Assembly (NCBI GenBank): GCA_023431345.1
Contig: JAEYWK010000092.1
Coordinates: forward strand, 1-64,000
Direction: 5' to 3'
Source of the DNA: Pseudomonadota bacterium
GTDB taxonomy: Bacteria; Myxococcota_A; Polyangia; Polyangiales; Polyangiaceae
Length of the DNA stretch: 64,000 bases
Shown: positions 33,997 through 42,448 of the stretch, piece by piece
Numbering within the stretch: position 1 is the first letter of the stretch
Layout: the number at the start of each line of letters is the position of its first letter
Position numbers and translations under genes: made by a program
Notes under the pieces: generated by a model
Database searches by the model: none
Told to the model about the DNA's origin: nothing
The model's input: only the letters and a program-made list of their open reading frames with translations

Positions 33997-35409
33997 ATGT
34001 GGGTTTACAAAAAACCCGAGCCGAGAGCTGCCAGTCAGTGGCATAGCTGGAGCATGCGCCGGGGAAATGTACGCACCCTTGAACCCTTCGGTCGTTGGCT
34101 GGCCGTCGCTGTGGCGTGCGGGCTGCTCGCATGCGGCACGTCCGATCCGCTGACGGGAGGAAACGCGGGGGCGGGCGGCTCGAGCGCTGGCAGCACGGGC
34201 GTCGCTGGCGCCGGTGCGCCGGCCGGCGTCGCGGGCGATGCGAGCGGCGGCATGGCGATGGCGGGGAGCGGTGGCGCCCTCTCCGAGGCCGGTCAGGGCG
34301 GTGTCACCGCGAGCGGCGGTGCAGCAGGCGCGAGCGAGATGACCGGCGGCGGCGGAGCGACCGGCGGCAGCGGCGGTGGCAGCGCCGGCGGTAATAACGG
34401 CGGCAGCAGCGGCGACGTCAAGTTGCCGCCCTTCATCTTGGGCGCTGACGTCACCATCACGATCGAAGACGAATACTGGGGCGCGACGTACACCGACGCG
34501 GGTCAGCAGAAGTCGCTCGAGCAGCTGCTCAAAGACCACGGGTTCAACTTCATCCGCATCGACACGTTCGTGAACCCCGGCGCGGCCGGCGGCTACGCCG
34601 CTGACAAAGAGCAGCCCTTCCGCGACTTGGCGCACACCACCACGCTCGCCAAGCGGGTCAAGAGCATCGGCATGGGCTTCTTGCTCGATCTTCACTATTC
34701 CGACACTTGGACGAACCCGGGCGCCCAAAAGCCGCCCGCGGCCTGGGCCGGGCTGGGGCTGGCCGCACTAGAAACAAAAGTCTACGACTATACCAAGGAC
34801 GCGGTGACCCAGCTCAAGGCCGCGTCGGCCAGGCCGGACATCGTGCAGATCGGCAACGAGATCACGAGCGGCATGCTGTGGGAAGCCGGCCGGGCCAAGG
34901 ACAGCGACTTCGCGGGCTTGGCTGCGCTGCTCAAGGCGGGCATCCGTGCAGTGCGAGAGGTCGATCCCTCGATTCAGATCATGCTGCACATCGAGAAGTG
35001 CCACAACCTCGAGACGTCCAAGTGGTGGCTCGACGGAGTGCTCGGAGCCGGCGTCGCTTTCGACATTCTGGGTCAGTCTTGCTACGCGACAGGGCCCAAC
35101 GGCGTCGCGGGTTATCAAGGCACCCCGCAGCAGTGGCAAGCGACCTTCGCGGCGCTCGCACAGGATTACCCGAACCTCAAGTTCATCATCGCCGAATACT
35201 CCGCGGAGCAGCGCGCCGCCAACGACACGATGTTCAATCTCCCGAACCGCCGCGGCCTCGGAACCTTCAATTGGGACCCGACGCGCGCGTACGAAACGCA
35301 CCCCAATCACCCCCTGTTCACGACCGACGGCGCCTGGAACAAGTTCGTCGCCATCCCCGAGATGATGTCGCTCTACGAAAAGATGGCGGCCGACTACGGG
35401 CTGCGCTGA
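33997..35409 (+). CDS. Lipid-anchored GH53 endo-beta-1,4-galactanase
   Basis: GH53 enzymes cut the beta-1,4-galactan side chains of pectin. The 470-residue precursor has lipobox LLAC (Cys 46 from this start), a Gly/Ser/Ala linker of about 90 residues, and a (beta/alpha)8 domain starting ILGADVTITIEDEYWG. Family motifs are FNFIRIDTFVNP, GFLLDLHYSDTWTNPG, the acid/base Glu in VQIGNEITSGMLWE and the nucleophile Glu in FIIAEYSAEQ. ATG 33997 is chosen because GGAGG lies eight bases upstream; ATG 34054 would give a more typical signal peptide (Cys 27) but has poorer spacing. The gene stands alone. Confidence 0.9.
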   Translation: MWVYKKPEPRAASQWHSWSMRRGNVRTLEPFGRWLAVAVACGLLACGTSDPLTGGNAGAGGSSAGSTGVAGAGAPAGVAGDASGGMAMAGSGGALSEAGQGGVTASGGAAGASEMTGGGGATGGSGGGSAGGNNGGSSGDVKLPPFILGADVTITIEDEYWGATYTDAGQQKSLEQLLKDHGFNFIRIDTFVNPGAAGGYAADKEQPFRDLAHTTTLAKRVKSIGMGFLLDLHYSDTWTNPGAQKPPAAWAGLGLAALETKVYDYTKDAVTQLKAASARPDIVQIGNEITSGMLWEAGRAKDSDFAGLAALLKAGIRAVREVDPSIQIMLHIEKCHNLETSKWWLDGVLGAGVAFDILGQSCYATGPNGVAGYQGTPQQWQATFAALAQDYPNLKFIIAEYSAEQRAANDTMFNLPNRRGLGTFNWDPTRAYETHPNHPLFTTDGAWNKFVAIPEMMSLYEKMAADYGLR

Positions 35410-35431
35410 GTAGCCCCGCCCCAGCCGCGCC

Positions 35432-36325
35432 TCATTCGAAGCCCACGTCCGCGCTCGAGGCCGGGCGCCGCGAGGCCCGCTCGAAGCGAAAGTAGCGCGC
35501 GTCGTCGTAGAAGGCCGCGCGCTCGTTGTCGCAGTAGCCGGGCAAGCCGAGCAGCGGCACCGGGTCCAGCACCGTGAGGCGCTCGCGCCACGACGCCACC
35601 CGCTGGGCCGCACGCGCGTCGATGTCGAAGCGGAGCGCGTCGAGCTCAGAGGCCGCAGGTATTGCCGGCACGTGCAGCAATAGCCCCTTGGCCGCCAGCC
35701 CTGGGTGCGGCGTGAGCAGCGATTCGAGCGTGCCGTGGCCGACGATCCAGAAGTGCGTGGTCGCGACCAGCTCTTCACGACGCTCCCACAGCACGCGCTT
35801 GAAGCGGAGCGCACGCAGCTCCTCGAGCAAGCTCCGACTGCTGCTCACCACGAGCACGCCCGACTCGTCGAACGTCGCCGCCAGGTTCTGCGCGGGCGCC
35901 CGGCCGTTGCGCGGATCGATGGGGCCTACCCGAGGATCGACGTGGATTGAATTGAGCGCCCAACGCAGCTTCGGGAAGTGCGCCCAAACGATCATGTTGA
36001 AGAAATCGTGCCAGTGCCTCGGGCGCGTCGGCACCGCCCCGAGCTGGGCCACGTGCTGCTCGTAGCCGCCCACCTCCAGCAGCGCCTCACGGCTCTGCTT
36101 CACGAAACGCGGCAGCTCGACGTCGGCTGCCCGCGGGACCACCTGTGCCAGCGCATCGTAATGCGCCGGCTCGGGCCACGCCGAAAGCGGACGAAGCGCG
36201 GCTACCAGCTGCGGATGCAGGTCGCGGTACGGTGCGCGCTCCAGCCAGTCGAGCGAAAAGCGCGCGTTCATCGCAGCCTGAGCCGCTCGATGCAGCGCGC
36301 GCGCCGAGGTCACGGGGGCGAGCAC
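35432..36325 (-). CDS. DUF3025-family protein
   Basis: A 297-residue cytoplasmic protein matching the DUF3025 family, which is widespread in proteobacteria and has no known function. The family core is visible in RHWHDFFNMIVWAHFPKLRWALN and the following NLAATFDESGVLVVSS. The start at GTG 36325 is uncertain; ATG 36271 (MNARFSLDW) is an alternative. It converges with the GH53 gene, 22 bases apart, and lies downstream of the TlpA-like gene on the same strand. Confidence 0.8.
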   Translation of the reverse strand: MLAPVTSARALHRAAQAAMNARFSLDWLERAPYRDLHPQLVAALRPLSAWPEPAHYDALAQVVPRAADVELPRFVKQSREALLEVGGYEQHVAQLGAVPTRPRHWHDFFNMIVWAHFPKLRWALNSIHVDPRVGPIDPRNGRAPAQNLAATFDESGVLVVSSSRSLLEELRALRFKRVLWERREELVATTHFWIVGHGTLESLLTPHPGLAAKGLLLHVPAIPAASELDALRFDIDARAAQRVASWRERLTVLDPVPLLGLPGYCDNERAAFYDDARYFRFERASRRPASSADVGFE

Positions 36326-36370
36326 AACATTTTTGGTCCAGAGCTGGCAAGACCGCGCCCTCCACAGCCA

Positions 36371-36406
36371 GCCTCGATCCGTAGACGAGGCCCCGCGCGA
36401 GCGCGG
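36371..36406 (-). terminator. Tandem hairpins downstream of the TlpA-like gene
   Basis: GCCTCG (36371-36376) pairs with CGAGGC (36386-36391), and CCGCGC (36393-36398) with GCGCGG (36401-36406). They lie in the 133-bp gap after the TlpA-like stop. No U-tract is present, so termination is only possible. Confidence 0.3.
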
Positions 36407-36458
36407 CCCCGGGGGCAGGGTCGGTTTCGGTGGAGCACGCGCGGTGCGTGACGAGCTC

Positions 36459-37142
36459 TCATTCGGCCATGCCGGCTTGCTCCGCGGAGCTCGGCCTCCG
36501 CTGGGCCAGCCTGAGCGACGTCACGAGGCGAGCCGCGTGCGCGGGCTCGTAGCCAACATGGTAATCGACGAGCGCGCCGCGGCGCCCCACGATCACCACG
36601 ACCGGCACGGTGTCGGACGGGTTGTAGGCCACGGAAAAAAACGGATAATCCCTGGCTCGCACCGCCGGCTGGACGATGCCGTGCGACGCCAAGTAGCCAG
36701 GCACGCGGTGCCAGGTCGCCGCGTCGTCGGCCGAGACGGGGATCACGAGCATGGGCTCGACCTCGGCCAACGCGCTCTCTAGCACCCGCAGCTCACCGCT
36801 ACAGTACTCGCACCACGTGGCGAAGAAAACGAGCACGAACGGCTGCTCCCCGACAAGGGCCTGAGAGTCGTAGCGCCAGCCGTCGGGGGTCGTGAGCGTG
36901 AAGGCGGGAACGGGCCCGTCGTCGGCCCCCACGAAGCGAAAGGGCGCGGCAGGCGCGGCCTCCAGACCTGCACCGCTGAGCAGCAGCTCCAAGCGCCGCG
37001 CCTGCTCCGCCACCTGTCGCCGCGAGCTCTCGCGCTCATGGGCGAGCGGCTCTCGCGGGACGCTCCCGGGATGAGGCTCAGCGTGCGCACACGCGACTAC
37101 CGAAAGGGCCAACAGCGCACTCGCCGCGCGCTTCAGAACCAT
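36459..37142 (-). CDS. TlpA-like thioredoxin-fold lipoprotein
   Basis: The 227-residue precursor has lipobox VVAC (Cys 18), a helical spacer, and a thioredoxin-fold domain with the redox motif W-C111-E-Y-C114 in FFATWCEYCSGEL. The later VPVVVIVGRRGALV contains the cis-Pro region. It is probably anchored in the envelope and reduces disulfides or supports cytochrome maturation, as TlpA/ResA proteins do. The two residues between the cysteines (EY) differ from the usual PP or GP. No cytochrome gene is adjacent. Confidence 0.85.
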   Translation of the reverse strand: MVLKRAASALLALSVVACAHAEPHPGSVPREPLAHERESSRRQVAEQARRLELLLSGAGLEAAPAAPFRFVGADDGPVPAFTLTTPDGWRYDSQALVGEQPFVLVFFATWCEYCSGELRVLESALAEVEPMLVIPVSADDAATWHRVPGYLASHGIVQPAVRARDYPFFSVAYNPSDTVPVVVIVGRRGALVDYHVGYEPAHAARLVTSLRLAQRRPSSAEQAGMAE

Positions 37143-37231
37143 CCACTAGGATGCTGAATGAACCGTCGTCGCGCCAGTGGAGTCCGTGGGAATCGACTGG
37201 CGCGATGCGCCGTGACACGAGCGTCAGTGTC

Positions 37232-38317
37232 TCACGGCTTGTACTCGAAGCAGTAGAAACCGCCGTAGCCGCCCGCCGAACCCACGCACATCCCGCTCAC
37301 GCCGCCCATTTCGACGATCTTCACGCAAGGCGCGCAGCCGCCGTCTCGAGCCGCCGACATCCAGCTGAGGCCGCTGCCTTGCCGCGGCCACGAGTGGCCG
37401 CACCACGGCTTGCCTGCCGGCTCTTTGCTCGTCCAATCGTTGCAGGTGTACTCAGGATCCGGCTCATTCTGAGCGGGGACCACACCCGTGCAGTCTGCCG
37501 TGACCTCGTTGTTCCCGAAGCCGGATCCGCCGCCCGTGTACAGCTCGCCGACGCAGTTCGTGCCGGTCAAGACTTGATGATTGTCGGGGCAGGCGTTGCC
37601 GGTGCAGCCCGGCGCGTCCGCGGAGTGATTGGGGATGCCGAACTCGTTGGGCAGGTCGTCACGGATCGCAGGGTCGGCGCCCTTGGGCCGATTGCTGCCA
37701 ATCAAGTCAGCTAGCGTCATGGCCACCAACCGCCCCGCCGCGTCGTACCAGGGCCCGTTGCCGATGCGCGACTTGGCGTGCACGGGTTTGCCGTCGGGGC
37801 CCTTCGTCGCGCTCAGGAACGCGCGCCAATCTTTCGCGCCAGCGCCGGGCATGCCCAGCTCGGCGATGGCTTTGCAAATCTTGTCCGCGCCACGCAAGCC
37901 CGCGCCGTCACCCGTTTCGCCGAAGGTCAGGTCGCCACCGAAACCCTCTTCGTTTTTGGAGACGATGCGAATGGAGGCCAGGCTCGTCAAAAAGAAGCTG
38001 AACTTTTCGAGCGCTGGATCGACTTGACTCACGCCGCCCGTCGAGGACGTGCCGGCGCTATCACCGCCGGTGCTGCTACCGGCGACAGAGCTCACGCCGC
38101 CGCTGCCGCCTCCGCCCGACGAAGGTTGACCGCCGCTAGGCGCGCCTGCCGTGCTCGCAACCCCGCCGCTGCTCGTCATGCCGGCCGTCGTGGTGGCCGC
38201 CCCCGACGTGCCCGCGCTCGGCGCGCCGCCCATCGACGTGTCGGCGTTGTCCCCGCCCGAGCTGCACGACAAGGCGGAGGCCGCGAGGGCCCACGCGCAC
38301 CACACTCGCGTCATCAT
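37232..38317 (-). CDS. DUF1554-type lipoprotein (lectin/endostatin-like domain)
   Basis: The 361-residue precursor starts MMTRVWCAWAL, with a lipobox-like ALSC (Cys 18) and a Gly/Ser/Ala/Thr linker to about residue 95. The C-terminal domain has the DUF1554 pattern also seen in Leptospira surface proteins and related to the endostatin fold: RGADKICKAIAEL, DWRAFLSATKGPDG, SRIGNGPWYDAAGRLVA, and several conserved Cys (NACPDNHQVLTGTN, YTCNDWTS, GCAPCV). It may bind glycans or matrix. Starting further upstream (38419) would add Cys-rich sequence without a ribosome site. It is divergent from the next lipoprotein. Confidence 0.75.
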   Translation of the reverse strand: MMTRVWCAWALAASALSCSSGGDNADTSMGGAPSAGTSGAATTTAGMTSSGGVASTAGAPSGGQPSSGGGGSGGVSSVAGSSTGGDSAGTSSTGGVSQVDPALEKFSFFLTSLASIRIVSKNEEGFGGDLTFGETGDGAGLRGADKICKAIAELGMPGAGAKDWRAFLSATKGPDGKPVHAKSRIGNGPWYDAAGRLVAMTLADLIGSNRPKGADPAIRDDLPNEFGIPNHSADAPGCTGNACPDNHQVLTGTNCVGELYTGGGSGFGNNEVTADCTGVVPAQNEPDPEYTCNDWTSKEPAGKPWCGHSWPRQGSGLSWMSAARDGGCAPCVKIVEMGGVSGMCVGSAGGYGGFYCFEYKP

Positions 38318-38479
38318 GACGCCATCGTAACTCGAGCAGTCACGCGAAAGGCACGTGAGGAAAACTGCACCGACACTCGGACAGAAACTTCCAACCTGGG
38401 CAGCATGAACCCCGACCAACCAACAATCGGCGTCGACAAAAACTTTTTCATGACCCGAGCTCGAAGGCCGCTACTCTGC

Positions 38480-38498
38480 TGCTCGTCGGAAACGAGCA
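38480..38498 (+). promoter_or_regulatory. Hairpin just before a lipoprotein start codon
   Basis: TGCTCGT (38480-38486) pairs with ACGAGCA (38492-38498) around a 5-base loop, ending 4 bases before the ATG at 38503. It overlaps the likely ribosome site region and could modulate translation. Confidence 0.3.
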
Positions 38499-38502
38499 CT
38501 CC

Positions 38503-39519
38503 ATGTTGCGATCTGTCCGGAGCCATCAGTCCATCTTTCTCACCCTCACGTGCTTCGTCGCCTGCTTGAGCGCGAGCGCTTGCTCGTCGGACTCCAAAGA
38601 CGACGGCCCCTCAGGCAACGCAGGCGCGGCGACGGCCGGCTCGAGTAACGGCGGCTCGAGCAACGCCGGCTCGGGGAGCGGCGCCGCCGGCAATGCCTCC
38701 ACGCTGGATCCCGACACCCACGGCGGCGTCGTGCTCCAGCTGATCCCCCCTTCCGACACCGGCGAAGGGCGCGTCGGCTTGGTGGGCCGCTTCTTCGACG
38801 CCGCGAGCCCTGAGTCATTTCCGCTCGAGCTCTCGGATGAGGTAGGCGACTGCAAGCTGCTGGTGCCCGCATTGCCGTTTTGCGCGACGTCGTGCTCCCC
38901 CGACGTGTGCACCGCGGACGACGTTTGCACGCCGTACCCCAAGCCGCGCGACGTCGGCACGTTGACCGTCACGGGTCTCGGCGAGCCGCTCGAGCTCGTA
39001 GCGAAGACGACGATGCTCGTCTACCAACCACCGTCGCTCGCCTATCCGCCGTGCGCGCCCGGCGACGCCCTCTCCGTCAGCGCGCCCGGGCTCGCGCTCG
39101 ATGCCAAGTGCATTGCGCCGCTCGAGCTCACAGGGCCCGATCCCATCCCGGTCATGTCCGGGCAATCGGTGAAGGTGCAGTGGGTCGCGCAGGCGGGTGA
39201 CGCCACGCGCATCCGCATTGGGCTCGACGTCTCGCATCACGGCGGCAAGAAGGGTCAGATCGACTGCGAGGTCGCCGACACGGGGTCATTCGAGATCCCG
39301 GCGTCGCTGGTGACGAAGCTGATCGACCTCGGCTTGGCGGGCTTCCCGACCATCAACGTGAACCGCGTGTCCGTCGGCGAGAGTAGCGCCACGCCCAACC
39401 TGACGTTCCTCGTGTCTTCCGACGTGACCCGCGCCGTAGATACCGGCGTCGAGTCGTGCCTCGACGACAGCGCGTGCGAAGCGCCGAAGACCTGCCAGCC
39501 AGCGGGCATCTGCGAATAG
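38503..39519 (+). CDS. Lipoprotein of unknown function
   Basis: The 338-residue precursor has lipobox SASAC (Cys 27), a short Gly/Ser/Ala linker, and a domain of about 270 residues made mostly of beta-like segments with several Cys pairs (LPFCATSCSPDVC, DDVCTPYP). A motif VSHHGGKKGQIDCEV near the end and a closing Cys-rich SCLDDSACEAPKTCQPAGIC, which resembles a small disulfide knot, are notable. No enzyme family was recognised. The ATG is preceded by a small hairpin. Confidence 0.7.
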   Translation: MLRSVRSHQSIFLTLTCFVACLSASACSSDSKDDGPSGNAGAATAGSSNGGSSNAGSGSGAAGNASTLDPDTHGGVVLQLIPPSDTGEGRVGLVGRFFDAASPESFPLELSDEVGDCKLLVPALPFCATSCSPDVCTADDVCTPYPKPRDVGTLTVTGLGEPLELVAKTTMLVYQPPSLAYPPCAPGDALSVSAPGLALDAKCIAPLELTGPDPIPVMSGQSVKVQWVAQAGDATRIRIGLDVSHHGGKKGQIDCEVADTGSFEIPASLVTKLIDLGLAGFPTINVNRVSVGESSATPNLTFLVSSDVTRAVDTGVESCLDDSACEAPKTCQPAGICE

Positions 39520-39612
39520 CGCTACGAGCCCGGAGGCCGGCAGCTCTGAATAGCCCGCAAATCGCGGTGTTTCACCGAGAAGTCGCGAGACGCCGTCCTA
39601 TCGGGCTCTTCG

Positions 39613-39644
39613 GCGACTGAGGCGACTGACGCGACTGAGGCGAA
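39613..39644. repeat. Short GGCGACTGA direct repeats
   Basis: Three adjacent copies of (G)GCGACTGA start at about 39612, 39621 and 39631 in the 292-bp gap between the lipoprotein and kinase genes. Apart from these and the hairpin at 39750-39807 nothing was recognised in this gap. Confidence 0.5.
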
Positions 39645-39749
39645 AAGGCGGCTCGACTGACGCTGGCGGGCGTTCGCGCTCGACCAGAATAACTACGAGC
39701 CGGGGGCAGGCTCCCGTTGAGCCGCAGGCCCTCGGGCGGGTACCATCAA

Positions 39750-39807
39750 AAGTAGCGCGCGCGAGCGAAGAGCGCTCCTGCTCCCCACGGCCTCCCGCGC
39801 GCTACTT
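39750..39807 (+). promoter_or_regulatory. 12-bp inverted repeat framing the leader of the 39.8-kb kinase gene
   Basis: AAGTAGCGCGCG (39750-39761) and CGCGCGCTACTT (39796-39807) are perfect complements with 34 bases between them, which contain a smaller stem GAGCG/CGCTC. The structure ends 4 bases before the ATG and would lock the translation start region. No other Shine-Dalgarno sequence is visible, so the hairpin may be a translational switch or a regulator site. Confidence 0.5.
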
Positions 39808-39811
39808 CCAC

Positions 39812-41182
39812 ATGCCGGAACGACTCGCGCCTCACCGCTCTCTCGGCCGCTATCAGCTGCTCGTCGAAGTCGCCCGCGGCGGCATGGGACAAGTGTGGCT
39901 CGCTCGGCTGCGCGGCGCTCGCGGTTTCAACAAGCTCGTCGCGATCAAGACGCTGCTACCCGGCCAGTCGGATCGCAAGCGCCTCGAGGGCATGCTTCAA
40001 GAGGAAGCGCGCCTGGCCGCGCTCATTCAGCACGCCAACGTCGTGCACACGCTCGAGCTCGCCGAGCATGAAGGCTTGCTGTACTTGGTCATGGAGTGGG
40101 TCGATGGGGAGCCGCTCGGGTTCGTGCTAGACCGCGCCGACGAGCGAGGTGGGATGCCGCTCGGAGTCGCGGCGCGCCTCGTGAGCCAGGTGCTGCTGGG
40201 CCTGGAAGCGGCTCATGGTCTGGTGCATGAAACCGCTCCCAGTGGCGTCGTTCACCGCGACGTTTCACCGCACAACATCTTGGTCACGTACGACGGCGTG
40301 GTCAAGCTGCTGGATTTCGGCATCGCCAAAGCCACCCAGCACGCTTCCGCGCAAGCGGTGGCCGGTGATCTGCAGAGCAAGTTTTCGCACATGTCGCCCG
40401 AGCAGATCCTCGGCACCACCGTCGATCGCCGCTGTGACATCTTCGCGACCGGCATCCTCCTCTACCTGCTGACGACAGGCCGCCACCCTTTCAAGCAGCT
40501 GAGCACGGCGAGCGTGATTCACGCCATCACCAGCAGCGAGCCGGTCACCCCGCCCTCGAGCGTGGTGAGTGATTACCCGGCCGAGCTCGAGCGAGTCGTG
40601 CTGAGAGCCCTGCAGAAATCGCCCGAGGACCGCTTCGAGAGCGCCGACGAGATGCGCAGCGCATTGGAGCGCGCGGTGCCCGACGCCTTCACGGAGGCCG
40701 GGCAGCTCGAGCACGCGGAGTTCATGAAGCGCGTGCTCGGGGATCGCAAGCTCGCTCGCCACGAAGCGCTGAGACGCGCGCAGCTGGCCGCCGACGCCTT
40801 CGACGCCGAGGCAGGGCCAGGTGGAGCGAACACCAGCGCCGCCTCCCTGCGCGCCATCGCGATCTCACAGCCACCGACGGCGGAGAGCGTGAGCCCGGCT
40901 CGCTCGGAGCGCTCGCCGCGCAGGCGACGCGCGCCCAAGCCGGCGCTCGGTCCTTGGATCGCCGCCAGCGTCGGCGTCTCGCTCGCGCTCGCCGTGACGC
41001 TGCCCCGCCTCTTCGATGACGATCCCGATGACGATCCTGCGCGCGCGACGGCAGGCGCCATCAGCGGCGCGCCTCTCTCGAGCCTCGCGCCTTCGTCGTC
41101 AGCGGTCGCGGCGCCGCCCAGCGCGCCCTCTGGCCCGCCCAGCGCCAGCGCTCACTCGGGCGGCAAGCGCGCTGTCGAGTAA
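39812..41182 (+). CDS. Ser/Thr protein kinase with one membrane segment
   Basis: The 456-residue protein has an N-terminal Hanks-type kinase domain (about 14-290): glycine loop ARGGMGQVWLA, catalytic Lys 46 in VAIKTL, Glu in EEARLAALIQHANVV, HRDVSPHN with D150, and DFGIAK with D168. HRDVSPHN replaces the usual HRDLKPxN, a form common in myxobacteria, and the activation segment lacks the GTxxYM motif (SKFSHMSPEQ). A linker leads to one helix (PWIAASVGVSLALAVTLP, about 385-402) and a short Pro/Ser/Ala tail outside. The kinase is cytoplasmic and membrane-tethered. Targets are unknown. Confidence 0.92.
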   Translation: MPERLAPHRSLGRYQLLVEVARGGMGQVWLARLRGARGFNKLVAIKTLLPGQSDRKRLEGMLQEEARLAALIQHANVVHTLELAEHEGLLYLVMEWVDGEPLGFVLDRADERGGMPLGVAARLVSQVLLGLEAAHGLVHETAPSGVVHRDVSPHNILVTYDGVVKLLDFGIAKATQHASAQAVAGDLQSKFSHMSPEQILGTTVDRRCDIFATGILLYLLTTGRHPFKQLSTASVIHAITSSEPVTPPSSVVSDYPAELERVVLRALQKSPEDRFESADEMRSALERAVPDAFTEAGQLEHAEFMKRVLGDRKLARHEALRRAQLAADAFDAEAGPGGANTSAASLRAIAISQPPTAESVSPARSERSPRRRRAPKPALGPWIAASVGVSLALAVTLPRLFDDDPDDDPARATAGAISGAPLSSLAPSSSAVAAPPSAPSGPPSASAHSGGKRAVE

Positions 41183-41224
41183 ACCATCGCGCGTCGCGGC
41201 GCCCCGGGCTACGTTAGCTCTGCC

Positions 41225-41881
41225 TTGGCTGCCTCGCCCCTCGCCTCCCAGTGCCCGAAGTGCGGAAAGCGCGCGCCCATCGTGCTGCGCGGGCTGGAGT
41301 CGCGCTGCGCGGCCTGCGGCGCCGCGCGCTTCCTGCTCGCGGCCCCGAACCTGACGCTCGCCGGTCAACCGTCGCGGCTCGGCGGCATCGCCGCTTCCGT
41401 GGCGGGGACGGCGGTGTTGGTGCTCGGGCTTTCGCTGTCGGTCGGCTTGTGGTTCTTGTTTCAAGCGTTTTCGGCGACGCTAGCGCTGAGTTGGGCGTTC
41501 GCGATACCGACTGCAGCGGCGTCGCTGTTCTTCGGTTTGCTGCTGCTCTTCGGCGGCAGCAAGCTGCGGCAGAGCGGCGCCGAGAAGCAGCGCCGCGTGA
41601 AGCGCGACGCCGTACGCGCGTTCGTGCAGCACCGCCGGGGCCCCATCAGCGCCCTGGAGGCGAGCCGCGCGCTCGAGCTCCCCGAGGCCGAGGTCGATAG
41701 CCTGATCACGGAGCTGGCGCGCGAGCGCGCGACCGCCGTCACCGTCGACGTCGACGCCGAAGGTCACGTCGTCTACGACTTCGAGGGCGAAGAGCGCCGC
41801 TGGCGCGTCCTCGAGGAAGACGTCGCGGCCGCCGACGCTGAAGCCGAAGCCGACTCGCAGGCTTCGCGCGCTCGCCGTTGA
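41225..41881 (+). CDS. Zinc-ribbon membrane protein with a helical C-terminal domain
   Basis: Not a named family. The 218-residue protein starts (TTG) with a zinc ribbon formed by CPKC (about residue 10) and CAAC (about 28), followed by two membrane helices (about 52-80 and 85-110; SVAGTAVLVLGLSLSVGLWF, AIPTAAASLFFGLLLLFGG). A basic stretch leads to a winged-helix-like domain (RGPISALEASRALELPEAEVDSL) and an acidic tail. It might sense membrane state or bind nucleic acid near the membrane. The start codon is the only one available near the zinc ribbon. It follows the kinase gene by 42 bases, possibly in one transcript. Confidence 0.65.
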   Translation: MAASPLASQCPKCGKRAPIVLRGLESRCAACGAARFLLAAPNLTLAGQPSRLGGIAASVAGTAVLVLGLSLSVGLWFLFQAFSATLALSWAFAIPTAAASLFFGLLLLFGGSKLRQSGAEKQRRVKRDAVRAFVQHRRGPISALEASRALELPEAEVDSLITELARERATAVTVDVDAEGHVVYDFEGEERRWRVLEEDVAAADAEAEADSQASRARR

Positions 41882-41912
41882 GCGTTCGCCAGGGACGCTC
41901 GAAACGGCTAGC

Positions 41913-42443
41913 GTGAGCAGCCGCATGCCCCGTTTCGACTCTGGAAATGCCCGGTGCGACGTGTTCACCTTCAAAGAAGGCCTACTTTCACCCGTCGCCC
42001 ACGATCTGCGCCTTCGCGTCGGCTCGTTTTCGATCGAAGTCGATGAAGCCGCGGGCAGCGTGATCGCGACCTTCGATACCTCGTCGCTCAGCGTCGACAC
42101 CCCCATGAAGGACGGCGCAGAAAACCCGAGCGCTCTCTCCGACGCCGACAAGCTGAAGATCGCGAGCCAAATTCGCGAGGAGGTGCTGCACACGCAGCGC
42201 TTCCCCGAAGCGACGTTCCGCTCCGCGAGCCTCACCAAGCGGGCGGACGGCGGCTACGACGTCAGCGGGGAGCTCACGCTTCACGGGCGAACGCGGCCGC
42301 TCCAAGCTCGGACTCAGCTCGTTTCAGGTCGCCAGCAGCTCGAGGTCGAGCTCCACCAGCCGGACTTCGGCATCACGCCGTTCAAGGCCATGCTGGGAAC
42401 GCTCAAGATCCGAGCCGGCGTGGTGGTGCGGCTCCTCGCCTGA
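41913..42443 (+). CDS. YceI-family protein
   Basis: The 176-residue protein has the YceI lipocalin-like pattern: F-x-SG-N-x-C, SPVAHDLRLRVGSFSIEV, SVIATFDTSSLSVD, TQRFPEATFRSASL and DVSGELTLHGRTRPL. YceI proteins bind polyprenoid or long-chain amphipathic molecules. No signal peptide is visible, so it is probably cytoplasmic, unlike E. coli YceI. GTG 41913 or ATG 41925 could be the start. It follows the zinc-ribbon gene by 31 bases, and its stop is 5 bases from that of a convergent CotH-like gene. Confidence 0.85.
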   Translation: MSSRMPRFDSGNARCDVFTFKEGLLSPVAHDLRLRVGSFSIEVDEAAGSVIATFDTSSLSVDTPMKDGAENPSALSDADKLKIASQIREEVLHTQRFPEATFRSASLTKRADGGYDVSGELTLHGRTRPLQARTQLVSGRQQLEVELHQPDFGITPFKAMLGTLKIRAGVVVRLLA

Positions 42444-42448
42444 ACGGC

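Noticed and set aside
41913..42443. YceI protein as a secreted lipocalin
   Set aside because: No signal peptide is present with either possible start, so secretion is not supported.
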